DNA of 57,190 nt, taken from the NCBI GenBank assembly GCA_002376965.1, contig DFOV01000008.1, forward strand, positions 1 to 57,190, given 5' to 3'. Position numbers and translations under genes: made by a program. This stretch comes from Gammaproteobacteria bacterium UBA3532 (GTDB lineage Bacteria > Pseudomonadota > Gammaproteobacteria > Enterobacterales > UBA3532). Positions 1 through 8,908 of this stretch are shown piece by piece (the first letter of the stretch is position 1; every line of letters starts with the position of its first letter). The notes under the pieces were generated by a model. The model was not told the DNA's origin. It ran no database searches and saw nothing but the letters and a program-made list of their open reading frames with translations.

Positions 1-30
1 TTTGAGGATCTAGGTTTTTGAGGAAGCTGA

Positions 31-2175
31 TTATGAATCCTGCTGCGATGCCTGAATCGCGGTCAATGCGATGGTGTAGACAATATCTTCTACCAAGGCT
101 CCGCGGGACAGATCGTTGACAGGTTTTTTAAGCCCTTGCAGCATTGGACCTATGGATACCACGTCTGCGCTACGTTGGACTGCTTTGTATGTTGTGTTGC
201 CTGTGTTCAAATCAGGGAAGACAAATACCGTCGCTTTTCCTGCAACCGGGCTATCAGGCGCTTTGCTTTGGGCGACTTTTTCAATCAGTGCTGCGTCATA
301 TTGCAGCGGGCCGTCGATGAGTAGATCTGGACGCTTCTCTTTAGCCAGCATAGTCGCCTGGCGTACTTTTTCTACGTCTGAACCACTGCCTGATGAACCT
401 GTGCTGTAACTGATCATCGCTACACGCGGTTCAATACCAAAGGCTTTGGCCGATTCGGCACTTTGAATCGCTATGTCCGCCAACTGGTCTGCATCGGGAT
501 CGGGGTTGACGGCACAGTCGCCGTATACCAATACTTGATCGGGTAGACACATGAAAAAGATAGATGAAACCAATGCAGCATCTGGCTTGGTTTTAATAAG
601 CTGCAATGCCGGACGAATGGTGTTGGCAGTAGTGTGGACAGCACCAGATACCAGACCTGCGACTGCATTCTGACTCAACATCATTGTGCCTAACACCACA
701 TTATCTTCTAACTGAGCTTCAGCCATCATGGCATTCAATCCCTTGTGTTTGCGCAGTTCAACCATTGGCTGGACGTAATTAGCACGAATCACATGAGGAT
801 CGAGTATCTCCAAATCGTTTGGCAGGGCTATATCGTTTTGTTGGGCAATACGTTGGATGGTTTCAGGGTTGCCCAGCAAGACACAGCGGGCGATGCGGCG
901 AGCGGTACAGATAGCGGCAGCTTTAATTGTGCGCGGTTCTTCACCCTCGGGTAGCACAATGCGTTTATTGGCTGCACGGGCTTTTTCAACCAGCAAGTAG
1001 CGAAATGCAGGTGGTGATAAGCGGCGTTGGTAATGGGTCGCACATAGGCTTTTGAGTGTCGATACATCCATGTGGCTGGCGACAAAATCCATCATGCCGT
1101 TTACACGCTCCAGATCATCAATGGGCATTTCGACGTTCATGTGGCTTAAGCTCAAGGCCGCCTGGTAGGTGTCTAGCTGGGTAGTTAGGATAGGAAGCCC
1201 TGATTGGATCGCTGTTTCACACAGTGCCAATACTTTTTCATTAGGGGGGTAACCACCAGTAAGCAGTAATGCGGCTATTTTTACCCCATTAAGGGCCGCC
1301 ATACAGGTGCCTACGATAACATCACTGCGGTCGCCAGGGGTAATAATCAAGCTGCCAGGATGAAGAGCGTCGATCATATTATTTAAACTGCGGGCGCAAA
1401 TCTTAAGGCGAGTGACCCGTCTTGTCATATCTCCCTCGTTGATCACCTCACAAGGCAAGACCTTTTTAAGATCATCCATGCGAGGATTCATTAACGATTT
1501 CTGCCATGGGATGCAGCCGAGCAGCTTGAAATTGTCACCCTTAAAAATACGCGATTGGTGGCGAATGACGTCTTCCGTGAGGCCTTCGTGAAGAGTCGGA
1601 TGTTCGTTAATAAGCCCTTGATCGACATTGCCATCACTATCGACCGGCGCTCCGACTTTATTGATGATGCTGCCTAAAACTTTGGAATGACTGATACCGC
1701 CATAAAAACTGGCACCTATTTCAATTTCGTCTTCAAGGGCATTGATATCGCTATCGCCGGGTGTGCTGACAAAGAGGATTTCCGCATCCAGCGCTTTAGC
1801 GATGGCATTGTTGAGCCGAGCGGCATAGGGTTGTCCGCGAGCGGGCACCAAGCCCTCAACAATGGTGATTTGGGCATTGCCGCTGCCTTGATTGACCACG
1901 GCAACAATTTCTTCGAGTAGCTCGTCTTTGCGGGCCTGACTCAACAGGTGAGCAGCATGCTTTATATCGATAGGGGTTGGCGGAACGATTGATGAGGTGG
2001 CTTGGATCATGAAGGTCGAGCGTTCTGGACCACTATCTCCCGCTCGTGGTTGGGCAACTGGCTTAACAAAGCTTACCGCAACCCCTTCACGATCAAGAGC
2101 GCGAAACAGTCCAAGCGTAACACTGGTAAGACCGACGCTTGGGCCGGTAGGGATGACTAATAACGTATGAGACAT
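31..2175 (-). CDS. pta: Phosphate acetyltransferase (long, DRTGG-containing form)
   Basis: Converts acetyl-CoA and phosphate to acetyl phosphate and CoA in the cytoplasm; with AckA it forms the reversible acetate overflow/assimilation pathway. The 714 residues match the long enterobacterial/pseudomonad form. The N-terminal ~210 residues are BioD-like (P-loop-like GPSVGLTS near residue 12), a DRTGG-type region follows, and the catalytic PTA domain fills about residues 390-710 (LPEGEEPRT, SGAVHTTANTIRPAL, FPDLNTGNT). It lies 15 bp downstream of ackA on the same strand, so the two should be co-transcribed from the promoter upstream of ackA. No T-rich terminator is visible in the 30 bases left in the window. 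The family assignment is certain. Confidence 0.97.
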   Translation of the reverse strand: MSHTLLVIPTGPSVGLTSVTLGLFRALDREGVAVSFVKPVAQPRAGDSGPERSTFMIQATSSIVPPTPIDIKHAAHLLSQARKDELLEEIVAVVNQGSGNAQITIVEGLVPARGQPYAARLNNAIAKALDAEILFVSTPGDSDINALEDEIEIGASFYGGISHSKVLGSIINKVGAPVDSDGNVDQGLINEHPTLHEGLTEDVIRHQSRIFKGDNFKLLGCIPWQKSLMNPRMDDLKKVLPCEVINEGDMTRRVTRLKICARSLNNMIDALHPGSLIITPGDRSDVIVGTCMAALNGVKIAALLLTGGYPPNEKVLALCETAIQSGLPILTTQLDTYQAALSLSHMNVEMPIDDLERVNGMMDFVASHMDVSTLKSLCATHYQRRLSPPAFRYLLVEKARAANKRIVLPEGEEPRTIKAAAICTARRIARCVLLGNPETIQRIAQQNDIALPNDLEILDPHVIRANYVQPMVELRKHKGLNAMMAEAQLEDNVVLGTMMLSQNAVAGLVSGAVHTTANTIRPALQLIKTKPDAALVSSIFFMCLPDQVLVYGDCAVNPDPDADQLADIAIQSAESAKAFGIEPRVAMISYSTGSSGSGSDVEKVRQATMLAKEKRPDLLIDGPLQYDAALIEKVAQSKAPDSPVAGKATVFVFPDLNTGNTTYKAVQRSADVVSIGPMLQGLKKPVNDLSRGALVEDIVYTIALTAIQASQQDS

Positions 2176-2190
2176 AATGACTTCCTGGGC

Positions 2191-3384
2191 TTAAGCGTGA
2201 ACCAGTTGCGCGGCATCCGATGCTATGAGCCACTCTTCGTTGGTTGCGACAACCATTGCTGTCGGGCCAAGATTGGTGGTAATACAACCATTATTATCAC
2301 GTCCATGTTGCATGTTCATTGTTTCGTCGACGTCAAATCCAAAAACGCCGAGTTGTTTGAGTACTTTGGAGCGAATCATGGCCGCATTTTCACCAATACC
2401 ACCGGTGAATATAAGGGCGTCGATGCGGCCGAGCGAGACAGCGAGTGCGCCAAGGTGCTTGGCTAGACGATAGCAAAATACATCGATGGCTAATGCGCAT
2501 CGCTTATTGCCTTTTTCTGCTTCTTCGCCCAAGGTGCGCATATCGTTACTGATGCCTGAAAGTCCTTTAAGTCCGCTTTGCTTATTCAGCATGTCGACGA
2601 CTTCGTGGATATCCCAGCCTAATTGATCAACCAGATAGCCGTGCAAGCTCGGGTCGACATCACCGGAGCGTGTTCCCATGACCAAGCCTTCCAGTGGCGT
2701 TAGACCCATGGTGGTATCTATGCTCTGACCATTAAGTACGGCTGTTGCACTACAGCCGTTGCCCAAATGCGCGCTCAAAAGAGCCAATGAGTTGAGCGGT
2801 TTGTTGAGTAGGCGAGCGGCTTCAGCCGTGACGAAGCGGTGACTGGTTCCATGGAAGCCATACCGACGCACACCTTGCTCTTCGTAAAGGTTGTAGGGAA
2901 TCGGATACAAATAGGCTTGTGCAGGCATGGATTGATGAAACGCCGTATCAAAAACGGCGACTTGCGGAAGTGAGGGAAAGGCCGACATGGCGGCTTCAAT
3001 GCCAATAACATTAGCTGGGTTGTGCAGTGGTGCTAAACGGCTACATCCTTTTATCCCTTCCAGTGTTTTGTCGTCAATCACTGTTGATTGGCTAAATGCT
3101 TCTCCGCCATGAACAACACGATGGCCGACCGCAATCAATTGCGATTTGAGCGTGGGGTGGTCATCCAGTGAAGCAACAATGCGCTGCACTGCGTCGAGGT
3201 GGGATGCGTTGGGAATATCCAGGCGAATTTTTTCACCGTAGATCTCAAACTTGAGCAGCGCCTCCGCAGAATGTAGCCGTTCAGCAATCCCTGAAAACGG
3301 CTGCTCACCGGTGGCTGCCTGAATAATAGCGAATTTTATGGATGAGCTGCCACAGTTGAGCACAAGAACGTATTGTTGCGTCAT
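2191..3384 (-). CDS. ackA: Acetate kinase
   Basis: Interconverts acetate/ATP and acetyl phosphate/ADP. The 397 residues are the normal length. Visible ASKHA/acetokinase signatures are NCGSSSIKF at the N-terminus, FDTAFHQSMP and GFHGTSHRFV in the middle, HLGNGCS (phosphate binding) and GTRSGDVDP. It is the first gene of an ackA-pta operon, with pta 15 bp downstream. The 140 bp upstream hold an FNR/Anr-type box and a -10-like element on the same strand, suggesting induction under oxygen limitation, as is established for this operon in pseudomonads. The reading frame is intact. Confidence 0.97.
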   Translation of the reverse strand: MTQQYVLVLNCGSSSIKFAIIQAATGEQPFSGIAERLHSAEALLKFEIYGEKIRLDIPNASHLDAVQRIVASLDDHPTLKSQLIAVGHRVVHGGEAFSQSTVIDDKTLEGIKGCSRLAPLHNPANVIGIEAAMSAFPSLPQVAVFDTAFHQSMPAQAYLYPIPYNLYEEQGVRRYGFHGTSHRFVTAEAARLLNKPLNSLALLSAHLGNGCSATAVLNGQSIDTTMGLTPLEGLVMGTRSGDVDPSLHGYLVDQLGWDIHEVVDMLNKQSGLKGLSGISNDMRTLGEEAEKGNKRCALAIDVFCYRLAKHLGALAVSLGRIDALIFTGGIGENAAMIRSKVLKQLGVFGFDVDETMNMQHGRDNNGCITTNLGPTAMVVATNEEWLIASDAAQLVHA

Positions 3385-3474
3385 GATTCCTCACAAAAGC
3401 ATGGGTTGAAGAGCAGTGAATCGGTTATACATTAGAAGTTGTCGCTATTATTAAAAAAACTAATGCACTAGACC

Positions 3475-3488
3475 ATGATAAAGATCAA
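3475..3488 (-). promoter_or_regulatory. FNR/Anr-type box upstream of ackA-pta
   Basis: Read on the minus strand, the site is TTGAT-CTTT-ATCAT, matching 9 of 10 defined positions of the FNR/Anr consensus TTGAT-N4-ATCAA. A TAATAAT element lies on the same strand at 3453-3447. This places the box centre about 41 bp before a plausible transcription start, the class II activator position. The ackA start codon is ~95 bp downstream. Function is inferred from sequence and position. Confidence 0.65.
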
Positions 3489-3524
3489 AGTTGGCTGGAA
3501 TTGTCGGGTTGCAGAGGCTTTTCG

Positions 3525-3827
3525 CTAGCTTTTTTTTGCTTTTTGCTTGGCTTCAAATTGCGCCATTTGTTCCTCTGTTGCGGGAAGTTGGTGTTTGTCT
3601 TTCCAGTCGGAGTAGGGCATGCGATAAATGATTTCTCGTGCCTTATCATAATCTATGTCGATACCGCGTTCACTCGCTTCGGCTGAATACCACTTTGCCA
3701 GGCAATTTCGGCAAAAATCTGCCAGGATCATCAGGTCGATATTCTGTACTTCTTTGTGGTTATCAAGGTGATCGAGCAGGCGGCGAAATACCGCTGCTTC
3801 GATATTGGTTTTATCTGTTGGTGTCAT
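3525..3827 (-). CDS. DUF1244 family small protein
   Basis: This 100-residue cytoplasmic protein has the conserved core LADFCRNCLAKWY and IIYRMPYSDWK that I recognise as the DUF1244 family, common in proteobacteria and of unknown function. The paired cysteines in FCRNC could bind metal; that is inference. A short lysine-rich tail ends the protein. It begins 9 bp after the stop of the HDOD gene, so the two are probably one transcript. The next gene, ackA, follows after 140 bp with its own promoter signals. Confidence 0.85.
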   Translation of the reverse strand: MTPTDKTNIEAAVFRRLLDHLDNHKEVQNIDLMILADFCRNCLAKWYSAEASERGIDIDYDKAREIIYRMPYSDWKDKHQLPATEEQMAQFEAKQKAKKS

Positions 3828-3836
3828 TGGGAGTCC

Positions 3837-4688
3837 CTAAAAGTCATCGCGGTTTAAAATAAAGCGTTTGGCTGACTCAAATTGCTGTTCAGCACTTTTT
3901 AATAGTTTATTAAGCAGATCACCGGATAGCTCGACATCTTGCCATAGTTGATGAGGGATTTCTTCAGTTGCTTCTTCGCTGTCTTGGGCGTATGCAATCG
4001 TAGCTGCGAGTCGAATGAGTGAAGCATCTTTCTTAAACCCACGGCTTTGTTCGGGATGGATATAATTGCCAATCGTCTCTTCCAGCCGGCGCGGCAGGTG
4101 CCATAACCGTGCTAATTCGGCCGCGACATCGGCGTGACTGAAGCCAATCATCAGTTCTTCGATGGGAGCGCGCTGCATGCCATGATAGCTAGGTTGCATA
4201 AAACACATTTTGGATTCCTCGGGCAGTTCACTATACAGGATCAGGCTGCCCATATTGTGTAGCAGTCCACAAACAAATAAATGTTCGGGATCGGTTCCTT
4301 GGATCTGTTTACCTAGTAGCCGTCCGTAGAGAGCGGTGAACAGGCTATGGCGCCAGAACTTGGGCATGCTGATTAGCTCGCTGGGCAAGCCATCAAACAA
4401 TTTGGATGCTGAGTTGGCCAGTGCTAGTGAATGCAGCTGGTGTGTGCCGACAATGCGAACGGCTTCTTCAAGACTCTCAATGGAGCGGTTAAAGCCGAAG
4501 TAGGCGCTGTTGACCAGCTTTAGCAGATTGGCGGTTAATCCTGGGTCACTGCCGATGACCTTGGCAATATCGTTGCTTGAGCTGTGGGGTTGATCGAGCA
4601 ACTCCTGCAGCCTCGCTAGTGTGACGGGTAGCGAATTTAAATGGGTAACATTTTTTACCAGTTCGATAGCAGAGATGGATTTGGCCAT
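3837..4688 (-). CDS. HDOD-domain signalling protein
   Basis: The 283-residue cytoplasmic protein is occupied almost wholly by an HDOD domain (about residues 15-215): LPVTLARLQELL, GSDPGLTANLLKLVNSAYFG and a HNMGSL/ALYGRLLG region. HDOD proteins are HD-superfamily relatives usually lacking phosphohydrolase activity; they act as regulatory or scaffolding proteins in chemotaxis, c-di-GMP or stress signalling. It has no attached receiver or GGDEF domain, so its input is unknown. It starts the short unit with DUF1244 and diverges from rluA. Confidence 0.88.
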   Translation of the reverse strand: MAKSISAIELVKNVTHLNSLPVTLARLQELLDQPHSSSNDIAKVIGSDPGLTANLLKLVNSAYFGFNRSIESLEEAVRIVGTHQLHSLALANSASKLFDGLPSELISMPKFWRHSLFTALYGRLLGKQIQGTDPEHLFVCGLLHNMGSLILYSELPEESKMCFMQPSYHGMQRAPIEELMIGFSHADVAAELARLWHLPRRLEETIGNYIHPEQSRGFKKDASLIRLAATIAYAQDSEEATEEIPHQLWQDVELSGDLLNKLLKSAEQQFESAKRFILNRDDF

Positions 4689-4800
4689 AAGTACTCATTT
4701 ATAACGTTTTTATGATTTTGGTTTAGAGCCTGTTTACCTCAGTCTAGCAGCCCGGTGAGCTGGCTGCCAGCTAAGGAGTGAAAGCTTTAGGTAAGCATGT

Positions 4801-4842
4801 ATGGAGGTAGTCAAATAATGCATGGAGATAGTCAAATAAAGT
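4801..4842 (+). repeat. Two-copy 21-bp tandem repeat in the rluA promoter
   Basis: Positions 4801-4821 and 4822-4842 agree at 18 of 21 positions (shared core ATGGAG.TAGTCAAATAA). Each copy carries a TAGTCA hexamer, and the second serves as the likely -35 of the rluA promoter. The duplication therefore also duplicates a possible promoter element. Confidence 0.75.
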
Positions 4843-4858
4843 ATAGAGTGCGTATAAT
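4829..4858 (+). promoter_or_regulatory. Sigma70-type promoter of rluA
   Basis: A perfect TATAAT (4853-4858) lies 18 bp after TAGTCA (4829-4834; 4 of 6 to TTGACA). The start codon of rluA is 35 bp after the -10 element, leaving a leader of about 28 nt. The call rests on consensus match and position only. Confidence 0.55.
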
Positions 4859-4892
4859 GCGCGCCTTCGGAGTGTAATTATATGAGTTTTAG

Positions 4893-5525
4893 ATGAGCCA
4901 AATAGAAGGCATTCCTTTACTTTACCAAGACGATGATATTGTGGTGGTCAACAAGCCACATTATGTACTCTCTGTGCCTGGAAGAACCGCGGACAAATTC
5001 GATAGCGTAGCTACGCGTTTGCAGAAGCACTGGCCGTATTTGCGTGTGGTACACCGGTTGGACTGGGCGACTTCTGGGGTCATGGTTTTCGCTTTTCACC
5101 ATGCCAGCCAGAAAGTGCTCAATGAGCAGTTTGCTAAGCGAACCACGTCAAAAGGTTACCAGGCGCTGGTCTATGGAAAGCCAACGGCGAGTCAGGGGGT
5201 GGTGGACATGCCTTTGATCTGCGACTGGGATAAGCGGCCAAAACAAAAAGTGTGCTGGCATTCAGGCAAGTCAGCCCAAACCCTGTGGTGGCAGCTAGGC
5301 GTCGAAAATCAGGGGGCCTATACGCGTTTGGAACTGGCCCCCTTTACTGGGCGTAGTCATCAGTTGCGGGTGCATTTGCAGCAGCTTGGGCATCCTATCG
5401 TTGGGGATAAGCTTTACGCAAAAGAGCCCACTGAACCACGAATGATGCTGCATGCACATACGTTAGGGGTGGTTCATCCCATAACTCAGCAACTGATGTC
5501 TTTTCATGCTCCTGTGCCTTTTTAA
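4893..5525 (+). CDS. rluA: RluA-type dual-specificity rRNA/tRNA pseudouridine synthase
   Basis: Isomerises uridine to pseudouridine in 23S rRNA (U746 in E. coli) and at position 32 of some tRNAs. The 210 residues fit RluA (219 in E. coli), which lacks the N-terminal S4 domain of RluC/D. Catalytic motif VHRLDWATSG gives Asp57. LSVPGR and LICDW..RPKQKVC are diagnostic of RluA rather than other family members, and TGRSHQLRVHLQQLGHPIVGD is the conserved C-terminal motif. It is a single gene divergent from the HDOD unit, with a short leader and its own promoter. Confidence 0.93.
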   Translation: MSQIEGIPLLYQDDDIVVVNKPHYVLSVPGRTADKFDSVATRLQKHWPYLRVVHRLDWATSGVMVFAFHHASQKVLNEQFAKRTTSKGYQALVYGKPTASQGVVDMPLICDWDKRPKQKVCWHSGKSAQTLWWQLGVENQGAYTRLELAPFTGRSHQLRVHLQQLGHPIVGDKLYAKEPTEPRMMLHAHTLGVVHPITQQLMSFHAPVPF

Positions 5526-5670
5526 GCCTTCGTGACAGCCAGACTTTTGCTAGCTAAGCGCCAAGATCGCTGGACGAATATGCAAATGTTTGTTATACCT
5601 GCTTTCAATTTATATTCATAAGCCAATCATTGCTTGCATGGTTACAGTTGCATAGCTGGAGAGTTTCAGG

Positions 5671-7080
5671 TTGTTTAAGCCGATAAAAAAATTGTTTTCA
5701 AAGTCCTCATCGTCGAATGCTACGACAAACAAGCCCACCTCAAAATCTGTACCGTCGCAAGAGAAGCATGCCACTGCTGATGGCGCTCGTAATCCGGATA
5801 ACGCTCGCAGTAAAGGCAATAAGAGTCGACGCCATAACCATGAAAAAAAGAAGCCGCCTCAGAAGCCTGCCGTTGAAAAGTGGTCACTAGATAAGTTTGC
5901 CGTCGCGGAAGAACCCGATAAAAAGCGCTTTCATGATTTTGATCTGCCCCTTGATGTGATGCACGCAGTGGCTGATCTGAATTTTCAGTATTGCACACCC
6001 ATCCAGGCACAGATTCTGGCCAGTACGTTGGCTGGCCATGATGCCATTGGGCAAGCTCAAACCGGCACCGGCAAAACAGCCGCCTTTCTTATAACAGTAC
6101 TTAATCACTTGCTGACTCATCCTTATGAAGGAGAGCGCTATTTGGCAGCTCCTCGAGCTTTAATTCTGGCCCCTACGCGAGAGCTAGCGGTGCAAATAGC
6201 TAACGACGCCAAAGCCTTGACTAAATATACCAATCTGAACAGTGTGGTATTGATGGGGGGAATGGATTATCACAAGCAAAAAATGCAGCTTGAGAATAGT
6301 GTGGTTGATATCTGCATCGCCACGCCTGGTCGCCTGATTGACTTTTTGCAGTCGGGCCATATCGACTTTGAAGACGTCGACATCTTGGTATTAGATGAAG
6401 CAGATCGCATGCTGGATATGGGGTTCATCCCTCAGGTTAAACGCATTGTGCGCTCGACACCTCACACAGACTATCGCCAAACCTTGTTGTTCAGCGCTAC
6501 GTTCAATCTCGATGTAATGAATCTGGCGCAGCGCTGGACTCACAACCCTGTGCGTGTTGAGATTGAACCTGAACAGGTTACTTCGAAGCAAATCGAACAA
6601 AAAGTCTTTATGGTCAGTGACAGCGACAAACTGAGCGTCATTAACCGTATTTTGAAACATCCGGATGTTGAGCGGGTGATTATTTTTGCTAATCGGCGAG
6701 ATCAAGTAAGAAACCTAACCAACGCGCTGCAAAAGCGCGGCGTTAAAGCCTGGCAATTGTCAGGGGACGTTGATCAGAAAAAACGTATGCGCACACTAGA
6801 GCGCTTTACCAAGGGCGAGTTTGAGGTGCTTGTTGCCACCGATGTGGCCGCACGCGGTTTACACATACCGAAAGTATCCCACGTTATCAATTATTCACTG
6901 CCTGAAGATCCAGAAGACTATGTTCACCGAATAGGCCGAACCGGGAGAGCTGGCGCTAAGGGAGTATCTATTAGCTTAGTGGGTGAAGATGACGGGTTCT
7001 GTGTGCCGAACCTTGAGACGCTTTTGGGTGAAAAACTTACCTACACCCATCCGGATGACGATCCGTTGCTTCAGAACTAG
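5671..7080 (+). CDS. rhlB: DEAD-box RNA helicase RhlB
   Basis: ATP-dependent RNA helicase, in gammaproteobacteria often associated with RNase E and mRNA decay. All core motifs are present: YCTPIQAQ (Q motif), AQTGTGKT near residue 130, [19 protein letters not shown] near 240, [17 protein letters not shown] and [12 protein letters not shown]. About 80 lysine/serine-rich residues precede the core, as in the Pseudomonas RhlB form, and the C-terminal LLGEKL..THP..PLL also matches it. The start is TTG at 5671, chosen because GGAGAG sits 8 nt upstream and the following residues ([12 protein letters not shown]) match other RhlB N-termini. Confidence 0.92.
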   Translation: MFKPIKKLFSKSSSSNATTNKPTSKSVPSQEKHATADGARNPDNARSKGNKSRRHNHEKKKPPQKPAVEKWSLDKFAVAEEPDKKRFHDFDLPLDVMHAVADLNFQYCTPIQAQILASTLAGHDAIGQAQTGTGKTAAFLITVLNHLLTHPYEGERYLAAPRALILAPTRELAVQIANDAKALTKYTNLNSVVLMGGMDYHKQKMQLENSVVDICIATPGRLIDFLQSGHIDFEDVDILVLDEADRMLDMGFIPQVKRIVRSTPHTDYRQTLLFSATFNLDVMNLAQRWTHNPVRVEIEPEQVTSKQIEQKVFMVSDSDKLSVINRILKHPDVERVIIFANRRDQVRNLTNALQKRGVKAWQLSGDVDQKKRMRTLERFTKGEFEVLVATDVAARGLHIPKVSHVINYSLPEDPEDYVHRIGRTGRAGAKGVSISLVGEDDGFCVPNLETLLGEKLTYTHPDDDPLLQN

Positions 7081-7170
7081 TGTTTGTTTAAGCTTCTTTT
7101 TTAGGCAAATTTCTTTCGTAACGCGAAATCCCACATATACTGTAATTAACTAACAGTTGGGAGACTGCGC

Positions 7171-8766
7171 ATGCTGACGGATAATTCTAGCCCCGTTGCA
7201 TCAGAGTTGTTAATCCGGTTGGCTGCAGAGCCAACGATTCAACATCTATTCGAACGTATTCTAAAAGAGGCTCGAGAGCTCACCAATGCTGATGGTGGCT
7301 CGCTCTACTTAGTCAAGGGCGATCCGGCCAGTAAAGACAGTTATTTGCAGTTTGCTGTAGTACAAAATGAATCGTTGGGAATTCATTATGGTGGTACTTC
7401 AGGTCAGGCTATCCCTTTTCCCAACCTGCCGTTGTACAAAAATGGTAAGGAAAATCACAACAATGTTTGTACTCACGTTGTCCATCACCACACAATAAGT
7501 AATATAGAAAATGCTTACCAAACTGAAGCGTTCGACTTTAGTGGTACAAAGTCGTTTGACCGTAATACGAATTATCGCTCAGCGTCTTTTTTAACTATCC
7601 CGTTAACTAATCATGAGTTCGATGTTATAGGCGTGCTGCAGTTGGTGAACGCCATCGATCGTGAAACTGGAGAGGTGGTGCCTTTTAGTCATGACATAGA
7701 GCCGATGATCAATGCAATGGCCTCTTATGCGGCTATCGTGCTAAATAATCAACTGCTGGTCGAAGAGCTTAAAAACCTATTAGATGCTTTTATTCGTTGT
7801 ATTGCGGAAGCTATCGATGCCAAGTCGCCGCACACCTCAGCACATTGCCAGCGCATCCCTGTTTTAATGGAGTTGATTGCAAAAGCTGCTTGTGAGGATA
7901 ACACCACCTTTAAAGATTTTAGTCTCAATGAAGACGAGTGGTATGAGCTTAAGGTCGCAGCCTGGATGCATGATTGTGGAAAGCTGTCGACGCCAGATCA
8001 TGTATTGGATAAGTCGACCAAGTTGCACACGTTAAGGGATGGGATAGAGGCGGTCAAAGGCCGTTTCGATCTAATGATCCGTGATGCAGAAATAGATTGC
8101 TTAAAGCGTTGTTTGGCGGAGCCAGAACAAACCTGTCAGTGGGAGGCGGACAGGGATAAAGAGATCAACCGTTTGCGCGAAGAGCGACGGTTTATCGAAA
8201 AGGCTAACACGGGCGGTGAATTCATGGCCGAAGAGGATATGGAGCGCGTGAGAAGGATCGCCAAACAGAGTTGGAGAGACAGTCAAGGCGATACGCATGC
8301 GCTATTGTCTGAAGACGAAGTGCATAACCTCTGCATATCTCGTGGCACATTGACGGCAGAAGAAAGAGAGGTCATTAATAACCACATGGTGGTTACCATT
8401 AATATGCTGGAATCCTTGCCGTTTCCGAAAAAGCTACGCCGTGTTCCCGAATATGCTGGTGGGCATCATGAAAAAATGGATGGCACCGGCTTTCCGCTTG
8501 GCTTGACGCGGGATCAGATGTCGATACCGGCGCGAATGATGGCAGTTGCTGATATTTTTGAAGCACTGACGGCCAAAGAGCGCCCTTATAAAAAGCCCAT
8601 GCCAATTAGTGTGGCTTTATCTATCCTTAAACGCATGCGTGACGATCAACATATCGATCCTGATGTCTATCAGCTGATAGTACGTTCAAAAATATGGGAG
8701 AAATATCAGGAGCATTTGTTGCCAGAGCAGTTGGATGTTGAGGATATTTCTTCATTTTTAGAGTAG
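7171..8766 (+). CDS. GAF plus HD-GYP cyclic-di-GMP phosphodiesterase
   Basis: This 531-residue cytoplasmic protein has an N-terminal GAF domain (about residues 10-195, GGSLYLV, FLTIPLTNHEFDVIGVLQLVNA) and a C-terminal HD-GYP domain. HTSAHC near residue 220 and WMHDCGK near 264 supply the metal-binding HD residues. HHEKMDGTGFP near 432 is the GYP motif, with Tyr replaced by Phe. About 110 mostly charged, helical residues lie between DKSTKL and LTAEEREVINNH; an insertion like this is known in a widespread GAF/HD-GYP subfamily. It probably hydrolyses c-di-GMP under control of a GAF ligand, which is inference from domains. It stands alone with its own spacer on both sides. Confidence 0.9.
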   Translation: MLTDNSSPVASELLIRLAAEPTIQHLFERILKEARELTNADGGSLYLVKGDPASKDSYLQFAVVQNESLGIHYGGTSGQAIPFPNLPLYKNGKENHNNVCTHVVHHHTISNIENAYQTEAFDFSGTKSFDRNTNYRSASFLTIPLTNHEFDVIGVLQLVNAIDRETGEVVPFSHDIEPMINAMASYAAIVLNNQLLVEELKNLLDAFIRCIAEAIDAKSPHTSAHCQRIPVLMELIAKAACEDNTTFKDFSLNEDEWYELKVAAWMHDCGKLSTPDHVLDKSTKLHTLRDGIEAVKGRFDLMIRDAEIDCLKRCLAEPEQTCQWEADRDKEINRLREERRFIEKANTGGEFMAEEDMERVRRIAKQSWRDSQGDTHALLSEDEVHNLCISRGTLTAEEREVINNHMVVTINMLESLPFPKKLRRVPEYAGGHHEKMDGTGFPLGLTRDQMSIPARMMAVADIFEALTAKERPYKKPMPISVALSILKRMRDDQHIDPDVYQLIVRSKIWEKYQEHLLPEQLDVEDISSFLE

Positions 8767-8773
8767 GGTAATA

Positions 8774-8885
8774 ATCACCAAGAGGCTGGATAGCTTCTTG
8801 CGCAAAACGCCGTGAAATCATCCTTGATGGCTTAGCCGCCGCATCCATGCGGCAGAGCTTCAGAACCATCCAGCTTCTTGGTGAT
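8774..8885. repeat. 112-bp intergenic inverted-repeat element
   Basis: The ends 8774-8791 and 8868-8885 are inverted repeats matching at 17 of 18 positions. Inside, 8838-8844 and 8847-8853 form a further perfect 7-bp GC-rich stem. It fills the gap between the convergent HD-GYP and bacterioferritin genes. The structure suits a mobile non-coding repeat (MITE- or REP-like) or a bidirectional transcription barrier. No target duplication is obvious. Confidence 0.7.
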
Positions 8886-8908
8886 AATATGCTTGCCATG
8901 AGAGCTTA

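Noticed and set aside
8627..8899. Open frame on the minus strand across the inverted-repeat element
   Set aside because: It mostly overlaps the end of the HD-GYP gene in antisense and the palindromic element, has no ribosome-binding site and no protein-like features.
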